From the NCBI RefSeq assembly GCF_024713945.1, contig NC_134679.1, positions 1,865,001 to 1,929,000 of the forward strand: 64,000 nucleotides of DNA, read 5' to 3'. Below are positions 1 through 11,912 of this stretch, piece after piece (within the stretch, counting starts at the first letter, position 1; each line of letters begins with the position of its first letter). The position numbers and the translations under genes were made by a program. The notes under the pieces are model-generated. The model was not told the origin of the DNA, made no database searches, and was given only the letters and a program-made list of their open reading frames with translations. The stretch is from Dermatophagoides farinae (taxonomy: Eukaryota; Arthropoda; Arachnida; Sarcoptiformes; Pyroglyphidae).

Positions 1-1023
1 CCACAATCGAACATAGCCAATGATTTTGAAATGACAACCGTCTTTCTTCTTCATATATTGTTGTTCTTGTTTATTATTGTTATTCATTGTCTATTTTTTT
101 TCTCCTCTTGAATCAATCATCATTATGATATCAACTTCCCAACACATCCACCCACACACACAAACAATCGAAATTCGTAAAGAGAATAATAATAATAATA
201 ATAATTAGCAGAATTCGTATCGGAAAATCTGTCAACTTGATGATATTCGTTATTCGTTGATCCTTTTTTTTTGTTCACCATTACGATTCTTATTATTTTT
301 ATAATTTGATATAATTCCATTTACATTCTATATTCTATTCTATTCGATCGAATAAGATATCTGTAATTTTGTTCACATTCTAGTTGTGTTGTTGTTCCAC
401 AAGAAATTATCTAAATAATAACGTGTAGTCGTATATGGCATCATACATTACACACACACACACACAGTTTCCTCATACGCAAACATATCTTTCGTATTGT
501 GGACACAATCATCCAACAATCAATCAATCAATTTATCACTCATGTTGCAATCATTATTCTATCTCATTTCTCTTTTTTTTTCTCTCTCTCTCTTTATGTA
601 ACATTCACTCATTCATATATATGATATTGTGTTTGGAGAAAAAAGAAAAATTGAAACATTTATAAATAAAAAACCATTCCGATTCCATTCGATTTAACGA
701 TTATGTGTTTGATGATTTCATTTTGAAATTTCTCAAATGACAATGTTGCCGCTATCTATTTTTATTAATCAATTGATTATTGATTTGATTATTTTAATCA
801 TTTTTCATAATGCACTTCAAATGACAAGATAAAATTTTAAAATAAGGATTAACATTCAGATCGGAAAATCATAAAAGCATAATTTTATCAAATTATATGA
901 GATAAGATTACAATTTATGATGTGTTTTGATTAATTAAACCTATACGATTGACATTGCTATTAAACAAATAAATTCAAGCAAACATTTTCTATACAGCCT
1001 GATTTTCTGAATCATGAACGAAA
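1..1023. other. Intergenic region upstream of the UGT gene
   Basis: No gene is supported here. The stretch is A/T-rich with a short CA run near 451-467 and a CT run near 580-593. A good splice-acceptor-like TATACAG ends at 997, so an untranslated 5' exon of the following gene could lie upstream. An ATG at 1014 opens a 15-codon reading frame that overlaps the UGT start in another frame. Confidence 0.6.
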
Positions 1024-2438
1024 ATGAGTGGCAAAAAATCGTTGAAAATATTCATCTATAGTGCTGATGGAGTTGGCCATATTAACGCCTGTGTTGGCCT
1101 TGGTCAAGCTATGGTCAATCGTGGTCATGAAGTGTATTTTTTATGTTCATTAATGTTTGCTGGTACGTTGAAAAAATATGGTTTCCACGAAATTATTCTG
1201 ACCACAAAACAGCATGAAGATTTGAATATCAATGACGAGGACAAAAAAATTCATCCGATTACATCGGTAAAAATGATGTTGGATAAATTCCGAGAGACTG
1301 GTCTATTGTCCGATAGTCGACCAATCGAGAAATTGGAATGCTTTGATTCGACTCGTGAAGATTCGATGGGATTTCATATGTATGGAGCGACTGTCGAAAT
1401 CCATCAACAGATTGTCGATGCTATTCAACGTGAACAACCGGATTTAATAATTATCGACAATTTTATTGTCGATCCATTCATTTCATTCGGCAAAATTCCC
1501 TGGGCATTCTCCTGGAGTGGTAATCCAGCATTTATGTTTGTCGATCATCCTGATATTCCACCATCATGTTCAGGTATGAGCGAATTTCAATGAATTTTTT
1601 CTATTCATTAATTTCCATTCTAGGCCTTCCATCAAATGATCGTAGCGGTTGGGATGAATTTCGTGAAAAATTCAACAAAACATTCAAGAAAGATGTTCGT
1701 TTCTTTCAGAACAAATTGAACAAACATTTTGGTTACCCGGAAGTGGATGAGAATCAATTTCTACCCCTTTCACCGCATCTAAACTTTTACGGCTATCCAA
1801 AAGAATTGGATTATAGTGACATTGTTCCGTTGCCTGATAATTTTATTCGATTAGATGCATATTGCCGTGAAACACCCGAACCATTTGAATTGCCTGAACA
1901 ATTCAAATCAAAACTTGACCCAAAGGATAAATTGATCTATTTATCGTTGGGTTCAATGGGATCAATTGATGTCGATCTAATGAAACGAATCGTGCAAGCA
2001 TTATCGAAAACACCGTACAAATATATTGTATCGAAAGGAACGTTGCATGAAGAATACGATTTAGCCGATAACATGTGGGGTGAAGCATTTTTACCACAAA
2101 TCCGTATACTTCCTTTGGTCGATATGGTCATCACACATGGTGGTAATAATACGGTTACCGAAACGTTTTCAGTTGGAAAACCAATACTCGTCATGCCATT
2201 ATTTGCCGATCAATTTGACAATGCACAACGTATTCGTGAGAAAGGTTTTGGTGATCGTATCGAAGCCTATCGATTCAAAGATGATGAACTGATTCAAATG
2301 ATTGATACGATCATCAATGACGAGCGGATACGCGAACGGTGTCGAAAAGCAGCCGAACGTATTCGTATAGATGATTCAAAAGTGAAAGCATGCGAAAAGA
2401 TTGAACAATTTTTGAATAATTATTCAAAGAACCAGTGA
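1024..2438 (+). CDS. UDP-glycosyltransferase, bacterial-like (no signal peptide or membrane anchor)
   Basis: Two exons, 1024-1573 and 1624-2438, with a 50-bp GT-AG intron that splits a Gly codon. The protein has 454 residues. It should move a sugar from a UDP-sugar to a small lipophilic acceptor, in mites usually for detoxification. The N-terminal half has GVGHI, with His19 at the place of the catalytic His of the GT1 family. The C-terminal half has the UGT signature, with THGGNNTVTE at about residues 354-363, followed by PLFADQFDNA. Classical animal UGTs have an ER signal peptide and a C-terminal membrane helix. Neither is visible, so a cytosolic enzyme is inferred. Known spider-mite UGTs have this build and are thought to come from bacteria by transfer. 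That this gene belongs to the same group is inference. AATAAA lies at 2499-2504. Confidence 0.9.
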
Positions 2439-3449
2439 ATGGTTCTATCAATAAGTTTATTTGGTTGATTATGATTCATAATAATTTATGATTTATGAAA
2501 TAAAAAGAGTTGCATTGATTTTATTATCAATAAATTTTTTAGTTATGTTTTTTTTTTACTTTCAATGTATGAATCAGTCGAATTTTAAATGCATTGCCGT
2601 CATCATCATCGAATCTCCTCCTCCTATCGTCCAACTTTTACTGTATACAATTCTCACCCTCGAAATGTGGTGGATTTTTTGTTCGGTAAATATATAACAA
2701 CAATTTTTGTTTTAAATGTAGTTTTCTGTGTGTTGACTGCTATCTTTATTCGGTTTTTGAAAACGATATAGTAAAAGTTTTTTATTGATAGCGAAAGTTT
2801 CTGTGCATGATTGTTTTTTTTTCATTAGTTGTCATCATCATCAACCGGGTGCCAGTTTTTCTTTCAGTGCAGTCTACCATAATATTGGATCCAAAAATTC
2901 TGGTCCTAGATATATTTACATGTACTTGACAGAATTTCCAGATTCATCATGTGAAAATCTTGTTTCAAAACCATACGGATCCTAAGTTTTTTTTTAAACA
3001 AAAGAAGATGAACGGGTGCACAAAATAAAAAAAAAACAAATCCAGACAAAAAATGAATGATAAATATCAACTCGACTTAACCTTCGATTTTTTTATGTTG
3101 TTGTTGTTTGTTGTTGTTGATAAAACACACCTGTTTTTATTTAATGATTACACCAATTATAAATGACTATGAAATGATGTTGATTTCTTATTTTTTTTTT
3201 TTTTGTTTTTTTGTTTTCACCATTTTGATTGACAGTTGTTATTATTTATCGCCAACGTGAATAAATAACATTCAACGATTACAATCCGGACAGCAGAGAA
3301 CATATCAATCGAAAATTTTGATTCGAATAATTACTCCAAAACAAATGAAACAAAACGATTAATATTTTCCATTGCCTTTGTCTTTCATGATTGTTTTTGA
3401 TATGAATTTTTCGATCTGAAAAAAATTCCGAATTTCCATAATAATAATA
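2439..3449. other. Intergenic region: UGT 3' end and upstream of the next gene
   Basis: It begins with the UGT 3' flank (AATAAA at 2499-2504). The rest is A/T-rich with T-runs near 3190-3220. I saw no convincing coding exon or RNA gene. Confidence 0.5.
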
Positions 3450-5751
3450 ATGAAACCATCTGCAAACAAGTTTTTCAATTCATTATTTTCATTTCAACGT
3501 ACGAATAATCTTTACTCATCTCATCATAATCATAATATTGGACCATTATTATCATCAACGACCGGATCAATACCATCATCTACATCATCATCATCATCAT
3601 CATATCACCATTATAATCATCATCATCATATGTCAATGTTTTCGATTGGCAAACTTCGATTATCATTATATTTTTTTTGTATATTTGTCATAACAACATC
3701 ATTATATTGCCTTGTTTCATATCGTTCACCATATTATTATGATCATCATCTTCATCTTCATCATCAAACACCATTCATTGTCATAAATAATAATCTTGAT
3801 AATGACAATAATAATGATAATCATGATGTTCATCATAATCGAATTAATCTCCAGGATCAGGTATCCAATTCATTATTATTATTATCATCATCTAAACAGG
3901 CCATTATGGATAATGTAATACATATGGTAAATCAATATTATTTGGATTATTTTCATCTAATGATACTTAATAATGATGATGATGATATGATCGACATGTC
4001 AAAAAAACAAATGCAAAAATCAGTGCCTAATACTAATAATAATAATAATAATGAACGATCAATTGAATTATATAAATTGGCCTATATGATTGATAATCTA
4101 ACACAGATGGAAAATAATAATGATTACAATTTAAAATTATTACAAAATTCAATCGATAATAATAACAACAATAATAAATATCTTCAAGAACGTGATAATA
4201 ATGATTATGCTGACTCTGTATCCGATTATGATAACGATGATGACAACGATTCGAATAGTATTGAATATCAATTACGGCAATTAGGTTTCAATCTTAAGCA
4301 TATCGTTTATCTATATGCTCGTAATCATCCAGAAAATATAACAATGTCATCGATGTTAACATCAATCAATCCTGATTCATCATCATCATCATCATCCTCA
4401 GCGACAGGGATGAAATCAAATCGTTATCATCACCAACGTCATGCTCAAATAAAATCAAAACCACAAAATCTTTCCGGATTATTATCTGATGAATTTCTTG
4501 GATCCATCATATTTATAACGGCAATTGATTCGAATCAATTTCAATTGGCCAAAAGTTTCATAAATTCTTTTGAACATTTTCGTCATATCGGCGAAAATGG
4601 TAGCCGAGTACAGCAACAAAATTCTTCTAATTTTGAGCTAATGATTTATGATCTTGGTTTATATCCCGATCAATTGAGTCAGGTAAGTGCAAAAATTTTC
4701 CATAATTAATCATCATCATAAAATTTAATTTTTTTTATCGCCTTCTCACTAAATATAGATTGAACGGCTATGTCAACGGGAAAAAAGAAATAGAAAACGA
4801 ATATTGTGTACAATTCGTACATTCCAATATGATATCTATCCATCACATGTATCCGATTTGCGAATGGCTGCATATCGTTCGATTATAATACAAGAAATGT
4901 TACGTGATATCAAATTAACACGACAATATCGTCAAAAACATTCGATTCAAAACAATAAAAATTATATCCGAAATAAGAACGAAAAGATATCCAAACGAAA
5001 TTTCAATAAAACATCGACGACGACCATAATTTGGATGGATCCACAATATCATTTTATTGATTCCAAACATTCGATCATTGGACAATTACAATCTAAAATT
5101 CTCCATCAATCAGCTATACTGTCATGGCCAATCGAGCAACCAACATCAGCATTGACACATCCACGAATGTTTGAATATTTTCATACGACCAAGGAGAATT
5201 TTTATTTTCATCGTATGATTCGTCCTGATCATTTGATGATCACCATAAATGACAAAACATGGAAACCATTCGAATGGGGTATCATGTTACCTTGGGTTCG
5301 TTGTGCCTTGACCAGTGATTGTATCGCACCATTGGGTAGCCAATGGCGATCTACATGTCGATTGGATAAGAAACCACATTATCGTTATAGTGGTTGCCAT
5401 CATTATGATATGTCCGCATTGAATGTCGTTCTAGGTATTGCATTCAATTTTTCATCCACACCATATTCAGCACGTTTATCACAGCGTTTTTTTTGGCCAT
5501 TTAATAGGCCAATGCCAATTGAAAAGCAAAATAGTCAAGATGATAATGAAGATGATGATATTATGTTTGAATATCAATTTGAAGATGGTGAAGATCAACA
5601 AACAAACAATGTTCCTGGGAGATATGATCTAGTTATGAATGATGATGATATACCGGAAGAATTTTTTGATCAATCGCACTCACAGAAGAAAAAATCTTCG
5701 GGATTTCTTTTCTCATCATCATCCTCATCAACATCTTCTGGGTCTTCATAA
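3450..5751 (+). CDS. DUF1647-like type II membrane protein, putative glycosyltransferase-like
   Basis: Two exons, 3450-4682 and 4759-5751, joined in phase 0 across a 76-bp intron. The protein has 741 residues. A Ser/His-rich cytosolic tail of about 70 residues is followed by one hydrophobic helix (about 71-90). Next comes a long spacer rich in Asn, Asp and His that looks poorly ordered. The conserved part starts near residue 341 with a strand (IIFITAID), then MIYDLGLYPDQL, a DIYPSHVSDLR-type segment and IIWMDPQYHF. This order matches my memory of the DUF1647 family, in which an acidic residue in the WMD-type motif recalls glycosyltransferase DxD sites. The Cys residues in the second exon may pair in the Golgi lumen. 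The tail is Ser-rich. The function is not established; Golgi residence and transferase activity are inference. Confidence 0.65.
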
Positions 5752-7552
5752 AAATTTAAAATGGAAAAAAAAACAAAATCCATTACTAGTCGTAGAAATC
5801 TTGTTTTACATGAAAAATTCTCTTAAAACTCAATGTGATATTCAAAAAATGATTTCCGGTTTGTCATCAAAAAAAAACTTCGCGATAAATACCTCATTTT
5901 TATTGCTAAAAATTTGCAGGTCATCCTTGGGTTTTTTTTGTCAAATGTTTCTGAACATAAAATTGAGATTGAACTTACCCGCCACCAGAATTTGTTGATT
6001 ACTGATCGGAAAAGGATCGTTTTGAAAACCTGTGAACTGTGGATGTTATTCTTCCTATATTGGTGGTGGTTATTCGTCGCACTTTATTCTACATGTTTGT
6101 TCTTATAATTCCAAGTCATAATATATGATGAATATTCCAAATTCTTAGTGTTTCATTATCAAGCTAGTCGAAAATTATCGCGAAAAAAAACAAGACACTT
6201 GTTCTACGTCTACTTATTTGATATCCAGATGATCTTTATTTATTTTTAAAAAATTCATATCATGACAAATATTGTTACTATTATAATTCACAAGTTCCAT
6301 ACACAAAAAAAAATTTCCAAATCACAATTTCCAAGTAAAAAAAAACATTCGTAAGAAAAAAATAAAACAATTCGAATGGAATACATCATTTTTATCCAAG
6401 AAAAAAAGCCTTAATTTCGTATGTGTGTGATGTCTATGTCTGAATCCATTTTTTTTCTTCACTATCATCATCTTATTGGTCCAACACAACATCGATCACC
6501 TATCGAATCATCTCACACAATTGATCTTAATTGATAATATAAATATAAAACAAAATGTGAAAAAAATTTTTTACATGACACATACAAATGTTTTATTGTT
6601 TCAAGTTTTCAAAAAAAAATTCTTCGAAATTAATGAATAAATTGAATGAATCAATAATCAATAATCAATAATAATAATAATAATAATAAATCACAACAAA
6701 TTACAGAAAAAAAATATGATTCCAAATTGATGAATAAATGTGAAAATAGTGATTCAGTGAATAATATAATTATAATATGAATATAATTGATAATGATGAT
6801 GATGATGATGATGATGACAATTAATAATTTATATGGTATTTTTTTTAATATCCACATGAAATCCGTTTCCGTTTCATTAAAATTTATAAAATGTTTATCT
6901 GTCAATGTGTTTATAGGTATGAATTGTTGTTGTTGTTGCAGAATCGTCAAGTCAAATCAATTCGCTATTTTTGTTGTTGTTATATGGTGATGGATTTTTG
7001 TTTGTTTGTTAGAAAAAATAAATTTCAAAAAAAAAATTCATTATTTTTCTATTCACCATCATAAATCAATGAATGAAAATAAAATCATAATAATCAAACA
7101 CATAATTGTGGGCTGTGAGTGTAAAAAATAGAAAAAAAAAATGAATGAATGAATGTGAGATGCAATAACAATGATAATTTTTTTGATGAATGATGAGACC
7201 GATTAGATTTGATGGCATCGATTATACAAAAATGTCATGAATGAATTTTTCATGTTTTTATTCCCGCTTACGGAAAATTTCTGGCACTCATTTTCAATTT
7301 TTTTTTCTCATTTTTTCTTGGTTTAGTAATGATATTAGGATTTTTGTTTTTAGATCCGTATAATGATTGAACTATGATGAAATTTTTGATAACGTTTGAA
7401 TTAAAAAATGGATTTCATCCATGAAAAAAAATTGCTGATGGTTTTAGGAAGAACCAAAGAAAAAAAAGCAAAAAATGATGCTGGATAGATCCAAGGGTTG
7501 CCAGATTTCCTTTGCTTATATCTACATCATGATCTTCATATTATAATTTTTT
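5752..7552. other. Tail-to-tail intergenic region with simple repeats
   Basis: It holds the 3' flanks of the DUF1647-like gene (plus) and the zinc-knuckle gene (minus). It is full of A- and T-runs, ATAATA runs near 6666-6690 and a GAT repeat near 6793-6817. Open frames here are low-complexity translations of these repeats. I saw no gene. Confidence 0.5.
6793..6817. repeat. GAT trinucleotide microsatellite
   Basis: An uninterrupted run of about eight GAT/ATG units in non-coding sequence. Confidence 0.8.
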
Positions 7553-9616
7553 TCAATGATCGCCACTACTATCACCAGTACCAGTTGTACATTCCGTGCC
7601 ACGATGTCCCATATTACCACAATTATAACATGATGCCGATGATGTTATTGATGATTTATCATCAACTATTAATTGTGCATGATGGAGACACATTGTTGGA
7701 CCTGTTGGAACAACACCGGTACCGGTTGTAGCATTTGGATCGACAACAATCAATGACGTTGGGGGTGATGGTCCAGCAGCAATCAATGGACCACCAGCTA
7801 GATTGGCTGTCGTATACATTGAATCCAATTTGATGAATTGTCCAATCTGAGTTGTTGTTGCCGTTTGTGGCATAACCTGTACAACGGCTGGTTGTGGTGG
7901 TAATTTATTACTTGACACCGATGATGCAGGCGATATTGAAGACGGTGATGGGGATGATGATTGTTGTTGTGATTGTGTTGATGATTGTGGTGCCGGTTGT
8001 GGTGAGCTCATCTTTAGCATTGCAATATTCTGTATAACAGCATTCGTTGCATTTGTTGGTATTGGTGGTGGCCCCGTTGCTGTATAGGTAATATTGGCAC
8101 CCAATGGACTCGGCATGAATGGAATATATTGTTGAGCAGCTGCTGCTACAGGTGCAACTTGTGGACCTAAATGCGTTACAGCACTTGCTGATGTTGGACC
8201 ACCACCAGCATTATGATGATGATGATGATGTTGATGAGATTTGTGACCACCGGAAGTGCCTGATTGATGATAATTATGATGATATTGATGTGCAATATGA
8301 GCAGATGAAGCATTCGCTTGTGTAGATGACTGCTGCTGAGCATTAGTATTAGTGCCACCACTCCCACTACCACCAGAACCGATCGATGGATTCGTTGGTG
8401 TCGTTGCCGGTGGATGATAATTTGATTGTTGTTGACCAGATGGAATTACAGTAGCCGATGTTGCAACAATCGGTACTGGTATCGTTACATTTGAACCAGT
8501 TACAGTAACACCCATTGGTTGTGCCGGAACTGGTACCGCTTGTTGATTAGCAACGGCCGCTACAGCGGCTTGACAAGCCAAAAATTGTTGTGCACGTATA
8601 TAGTGTATGAAATTATAATAAAGCTGTTCAATATCTTTCTTTTGACTTGCCAATAGATCACGTTGTTCATAAGTAAACGCAGGATGATACATTGCCATTG
8701 TTAATAATAATAATATCTCAGAGAATAATTCATCAATATTCTGGTTTTTAGGTAGATAGATTTGATCAACTGCCTGGCAAATGATTTCATGTGCCAATTG
8801 TTTTCTTATAGCATTGAATACAATTGTTGAACAATGACTATTACTTGGTTGCATCAGACACAATGATATTATCAATTTAGATCGTGATGGAAAGCTGGCA
8901 ATGTTTGATGATATATTTTGATTCGTTGTCGTTAGTGTTGTTGTTTGTGATTGATCACCACTTTTGACAATTGTATTGTTTGAATTTGTCAATTGGCCAT
9001 TATCATTATTTTTATTATCATTATTATTATTATTATTATTAGTTGTCGGTGTCGTCGTATTCGAATCACGGTTATTCGATTGTGATGATGTTGATGTTAT
9101 TGATATGGCCGACGACGATGATGATGTTGCTGTTATATTACCATTTTGCATTTCAGTGCTATTTGTTAAAACAGACGGTATCGTACTATTAATAATACCA
9201 TCATCATAATATGATTGGTTATCGGTGGTAGTAGCGGTTGTTGTTGAAACTTTTTCCAATAAAAGATCACATTTACAGACCATATCTAATTCTTGATAAG
9301 TGTTTGCCTTGATTTCTGCATCTCTGAATGAATTATAATCACGTTTGACCATATCTTGTATGACATTATCGAAAAAACGTATTTCCAGTGGTATACACAT
9401 TGAAATTAATCCACAAACCAATTCAATACGTTTAGCTCCAGATAGGCTTTTAAAATATGCAAATATCTCCTCTTGCTGTAGTGGTTTCATTATTATTATA
9501 GGTGATGTTGTTAACGGTAGTTGAGGCTTATAACAATTTTGGTCGTCTTCGTTGCCTATATGATTACTTTTGTTGGTAATGATATTATTATAATCGAAAA
9601 ATTGATAATCTTTCAT
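7553..9616 (-). CDS. ZCCHC2/ZCCHC14-like zinc-knuckle protein
   Basis: A single coding exon for 687 residues. Residues about 43-105 (EEIFAYFKSL..., RIELVCGLISMCIPLE, FRDAEIKAN) resemble the conserved N-terminal block of vertebrate ZCCHC2 and ZCCHC14. The extreme C-terminus carries a CCHC knuckle, CYNCGNMGHRGTEC (about 663-676), which is expected to bind RNA. The 500 residues between are low-complexity (Asn, Ser, Thr, Gln, Pro, a His run), with a short conserved-looking stretch around LAHEIICQAVDQIYLP. In vertebrates ZCCHC14 works with terminal nucleotidyltransferases on mRNA tails; whether this holds here is unknown. The start is the first ATG after a probable 5' UTR intron (9622-9792). The family assignment rests on remembered motifs. 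Confidence 0.7.
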   Translation of the reverse strand: MKDYQFFDYNNIITNKSNHIGNEDDQNCYKPQLPLTTSPIIIMKPLQQEEIFAYFKSLSGAKRIELVCGLISMCIPLEIRFFDNVIQDMVKRDYNSFRDAEIKANTYQELDMVCKCDLLLEKVSTTTATTTDNQSYYDDGIINSTIPSVLTNSTEMQNGNITATSSSSSAISITSTSSQSNNRDSNTTTPTTNNNNNNNDNKNNDNGQLTNSNNTIVKSGDQSQTTTLTTTNQNISSNIASFPSRSKLIISLCLMQPSNSHCSTIVFNAIRKQLAHEIICQAVDQIYLPKNQNIDELFSEILLLLTMAMYHPAFTYEQRDLLASQKKDIEQLYYNFIHYIRAQQFLACQAAVAAVANQQAVPVPAQPMGVTVTGSNVTIPVPIVATSATVIPSGQQQSNYHPPATTPTNPSIGSGGSGSGGTNTNAQQQSSTQANASSAHIAHQYHHNYHQSGTSGGHKSHQHHHHHHNAGGGPTSASAVTHLGPQVAPVAAAAQQYIPFMPSPLGANITYTATGPPPIPTNATNAVIQNIAMLKMSSPQPAPQSSTQSQQQSSSPSPSSISPASSVSSNKLPPQPAVVQVMPQTATTTQIGQFIKLDSMYTTANLAGGPLIAAGPSPPTSLIVVDPNATTGTGVVPTGPTMCLHHAQLIVDDKSSITSSASCYNCGNMGHRGTECTTGTGDSSGDH

Positions 9617-9621
9617 TCAAA

Positions 9622-9792
9622 CTGATAAAAAATAAAATACAAATGATGAGAAAAAACGAACAAAATTGATGACAACTAGCAGCAAGAAATCATCCAAAAA
9701 TGATTGACCAGAATGACCTATTGTATTGAAAATAAAGGGAAAAAAGATTCAAATTGAATGATTAGATTTTCAACTAAATACTACAAATTTAC
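9622..9792 (-). other. Probable 5' UTR intron of the zinc-knuckle gene
   Basis: On the minus strand a donor (CAAG then GTAAAT) at 9793/9792 and an acceptor (TTTTTATCAG) at 9622 bracket 171 bp just upstream of the ATG at 9616. This suggests an untranslated first exon beyond 9793. It is based on splice-site appearance only. Confidence 0.45.
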
Positions 9793-10642
9793 CTTGATTA
9801 ATCGATGGGGAAAAAATTTCTGCATGTGAAAGTGAATAATGGTTCTAAACATTCACTTTCAATTGATTCAATTGAAATATTAAACATTCCAAAAATCGAA
9901 TCGATTAGATTATCGTTTAATGAAATCGTTAATCTGAAGCGATCATATACAATATGTTTGTGTTTTTGTTTCAATCCACTGAAGAATCACATTACATCAT
10001 ATTAAGAATATGGACATGAAAATTTCGAGAATAATGATCAGCAGCAACAACAACAACAATTGTTGAATTAACAACAAATGTATTCATTTGAATAAATCAT
10101 CAGATTAATTGATTGATTTATATTCGTTGATTATTATCAAGATCCAAAAATACTGAATTCAAGAATAATAATTCAGACAAACACTCTAAACACACACAGC
10201 AGTGAATTAAGAGAGAAAAAAAAATCAACAAAACAAAAACACACAGTGAGGATATTGCTGTTGGAATATATTGTGGGAGATAGTTGGATGGATGGATGGA
10301 TGAATGAATGGATAAAGAGGCAGTTAAGAGAGAAAGGGGCTCAATCTGAGATTGTGCGTGGTGCATAGACGGCGCTCGAGTATTCAACCGACCATCATCA
10401 TCAACAACATCAACACCAACATGAATAACCACAACGACAACGACAACGGCGACCACAATCGAGCAACACAAACAAACATAAAGATTGATGATGAAAAACC
10501 CTTCATTTTTCCGAATTCAACCGATAGATGGAAATACAATCAAGACGTTTTCAAAAAATGTTCTTTTTCCAATAAAATAAATGTTTTCTCTTTATCATCA
10601 ATCAATTATATTATTATTATATACAATTTGTTTTTTTTCCAA
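9793..10642. other. Intergenic region between two minus-strand genes
   Basis: It holds the probable untranslated first exon and promoter of the zinc-knuckle gene and the 3' flank of NOB1. A GGAT/GAAT tetranucleotide run lies at 10286-10312. The stretch near 10352-10470 is slightly more GC-rich (CAACAACGACAACGACAACG-type repeats). I saw no coding exon. Confidence 0.45.
10286..10312. repeat. GGAT/GAAT tetranucleotide repeat
   Basis: About six imperfect tetranucleotide units (GGAT, then GAAT) in intergenic DNA. Confidence 0.8.
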
Positions 10643-11912
10643 TTAAAAATTCTTATTCGATTTCTTTTTATTACCAGTAGGTTTTCTTGTTTCATTTGGA
10701 TTGATTTGTTTCCGTTGCCGTGGTGTCATTCTTGATGCACGACTATAGACATCATTGATGGCGAATGGATTTGATCGTACAAGATAATCGGGATCCGTCA
10801 AAATGGTTTCCATATTTAATAATTTTTTCTCTTCAACAGCTGCTTTTGATTTACGTTGTTGTGGTATTCGTTGATCTTCACAAAGAATTGGATTATTCGC
10901 ATGTTTACCACCACGTGGCATTGGTAATGAATATTTTGTTCCACGTATTCGAATTGGACGTTTAAAATTAATGTGCATTTTAACCGTACCATCATTGTTA
11001 ATTGTAATCGCTACACGTTTTAATGTTCGACAATTACCACAATATTTGCAAAATTTCGTAGCTGTCGATGGATTAATTCGGCCACATGCATGACATCGAA
11101 GTATGTATTGTCGTGTTTGTCGAATATGTAGGCCATCTTTTGGTGATACAACATTCAAACCCATTTGCATGAGAACATTTTGCATGGCAAAATCACCCGT
11201 TATACAGGCTATATTCAATTCATCATCGTCGTCTTCATCTTCATCGAATTTGATGCCCATCAATTTATCACGAATTTCCTCAAAGTTTTCTTCAGTAATC
11301 CAGCCATCCTGATCACCAACTGGTAAACTATCCGATTTTGTCGTCGTTTCTTCATCATTTTCTGGTAAAACTTTATCAATTTCTTGCATTTCATTGTCAC
11401 CAAAATTTTGAATGGAATCAATGGCAGCATTTTTAATATCATAACCAAACATTTCCAAATCTTTTACAGTTAACGAATTGGAATTTGATGATTTTGTGGG
11501 TAATATTTTGATATCTGGATTTTCCTTCAAATTAACACCTTGATTTATTTCTTTTTCCAGACGAACAGTCAAAGCAATTAGACGGATATCCGTTGTGGAT
11601 AGCTGATTAAAATCACCAGTCTTTTTGGCAAAATATGCAACAAATTTAACATCTTCATCCGTTGGTTCACGATATTTTAGTTCATATGGAAGAATCTGTA
11701 ATGATTGACGTGTTTTTTCATCTTTGATTTCATTGATAACATCACCTATTGTATAAATTGTTTCACCATAATCCTAAATTGTAAATTATTGAATAAAATA
11801 AAATTTTTATAATTTAGAAATTCAAAAGATTATAATTTACCTGTAATGGACAATTAAGTATAAAGGCACCAGAATCGGTAACAAGATGTTGAACTTTTTT
11901 CTGTGTCATCAT
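10643..11912 (-). CDS. NOB1: NOB1, 20S pre-rRNA D-site endonuclease
   Basis: Two exons (11912-11841, 11773-10643) joined in phase 0 over a 67-bp intron. The protein has 400 residues, close to human NOB1 (412). NOB1 cuts the 3' end of 18S rRNA in late cytoplasmic pre-40S particles. The N-terminus (HLVTDSGAFI) is the start of the PIN nuclease domain, with an acidic active-site residue near 13. The zinc ribbon is complete: C-x2-C-x11-C-x2-C at about residues 251, 254, 266 and 269 (CHACGR...CKYCGNC). The acidic DEDEDDDDE linker and the basic C-terminus are also as in the family. Two ATGs stand in tandem at the start; the first was chosen. Exon 1 has only 24 codons. Confidence 0.95.

Noticed and set aside
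2785-2985. 66-residue frame of mixed composition downstream of the UGT
   Set aside because: Composition is less biased than its neighbours, but I saw no splice partner or family motif.
5639-5998. Open frame overlapping the end of the DUF1647-like gene
   Set aside because: It is an out-of-frame reading of coding and 3' flank sequence with repeat-like composition.
9805-10005. 66-residue frame upstream of the zinc-knuckle gene
   Set aside because: No recognisable domain, a single short exon, and it overlaps the predicted leader of the opposite-strand gene.
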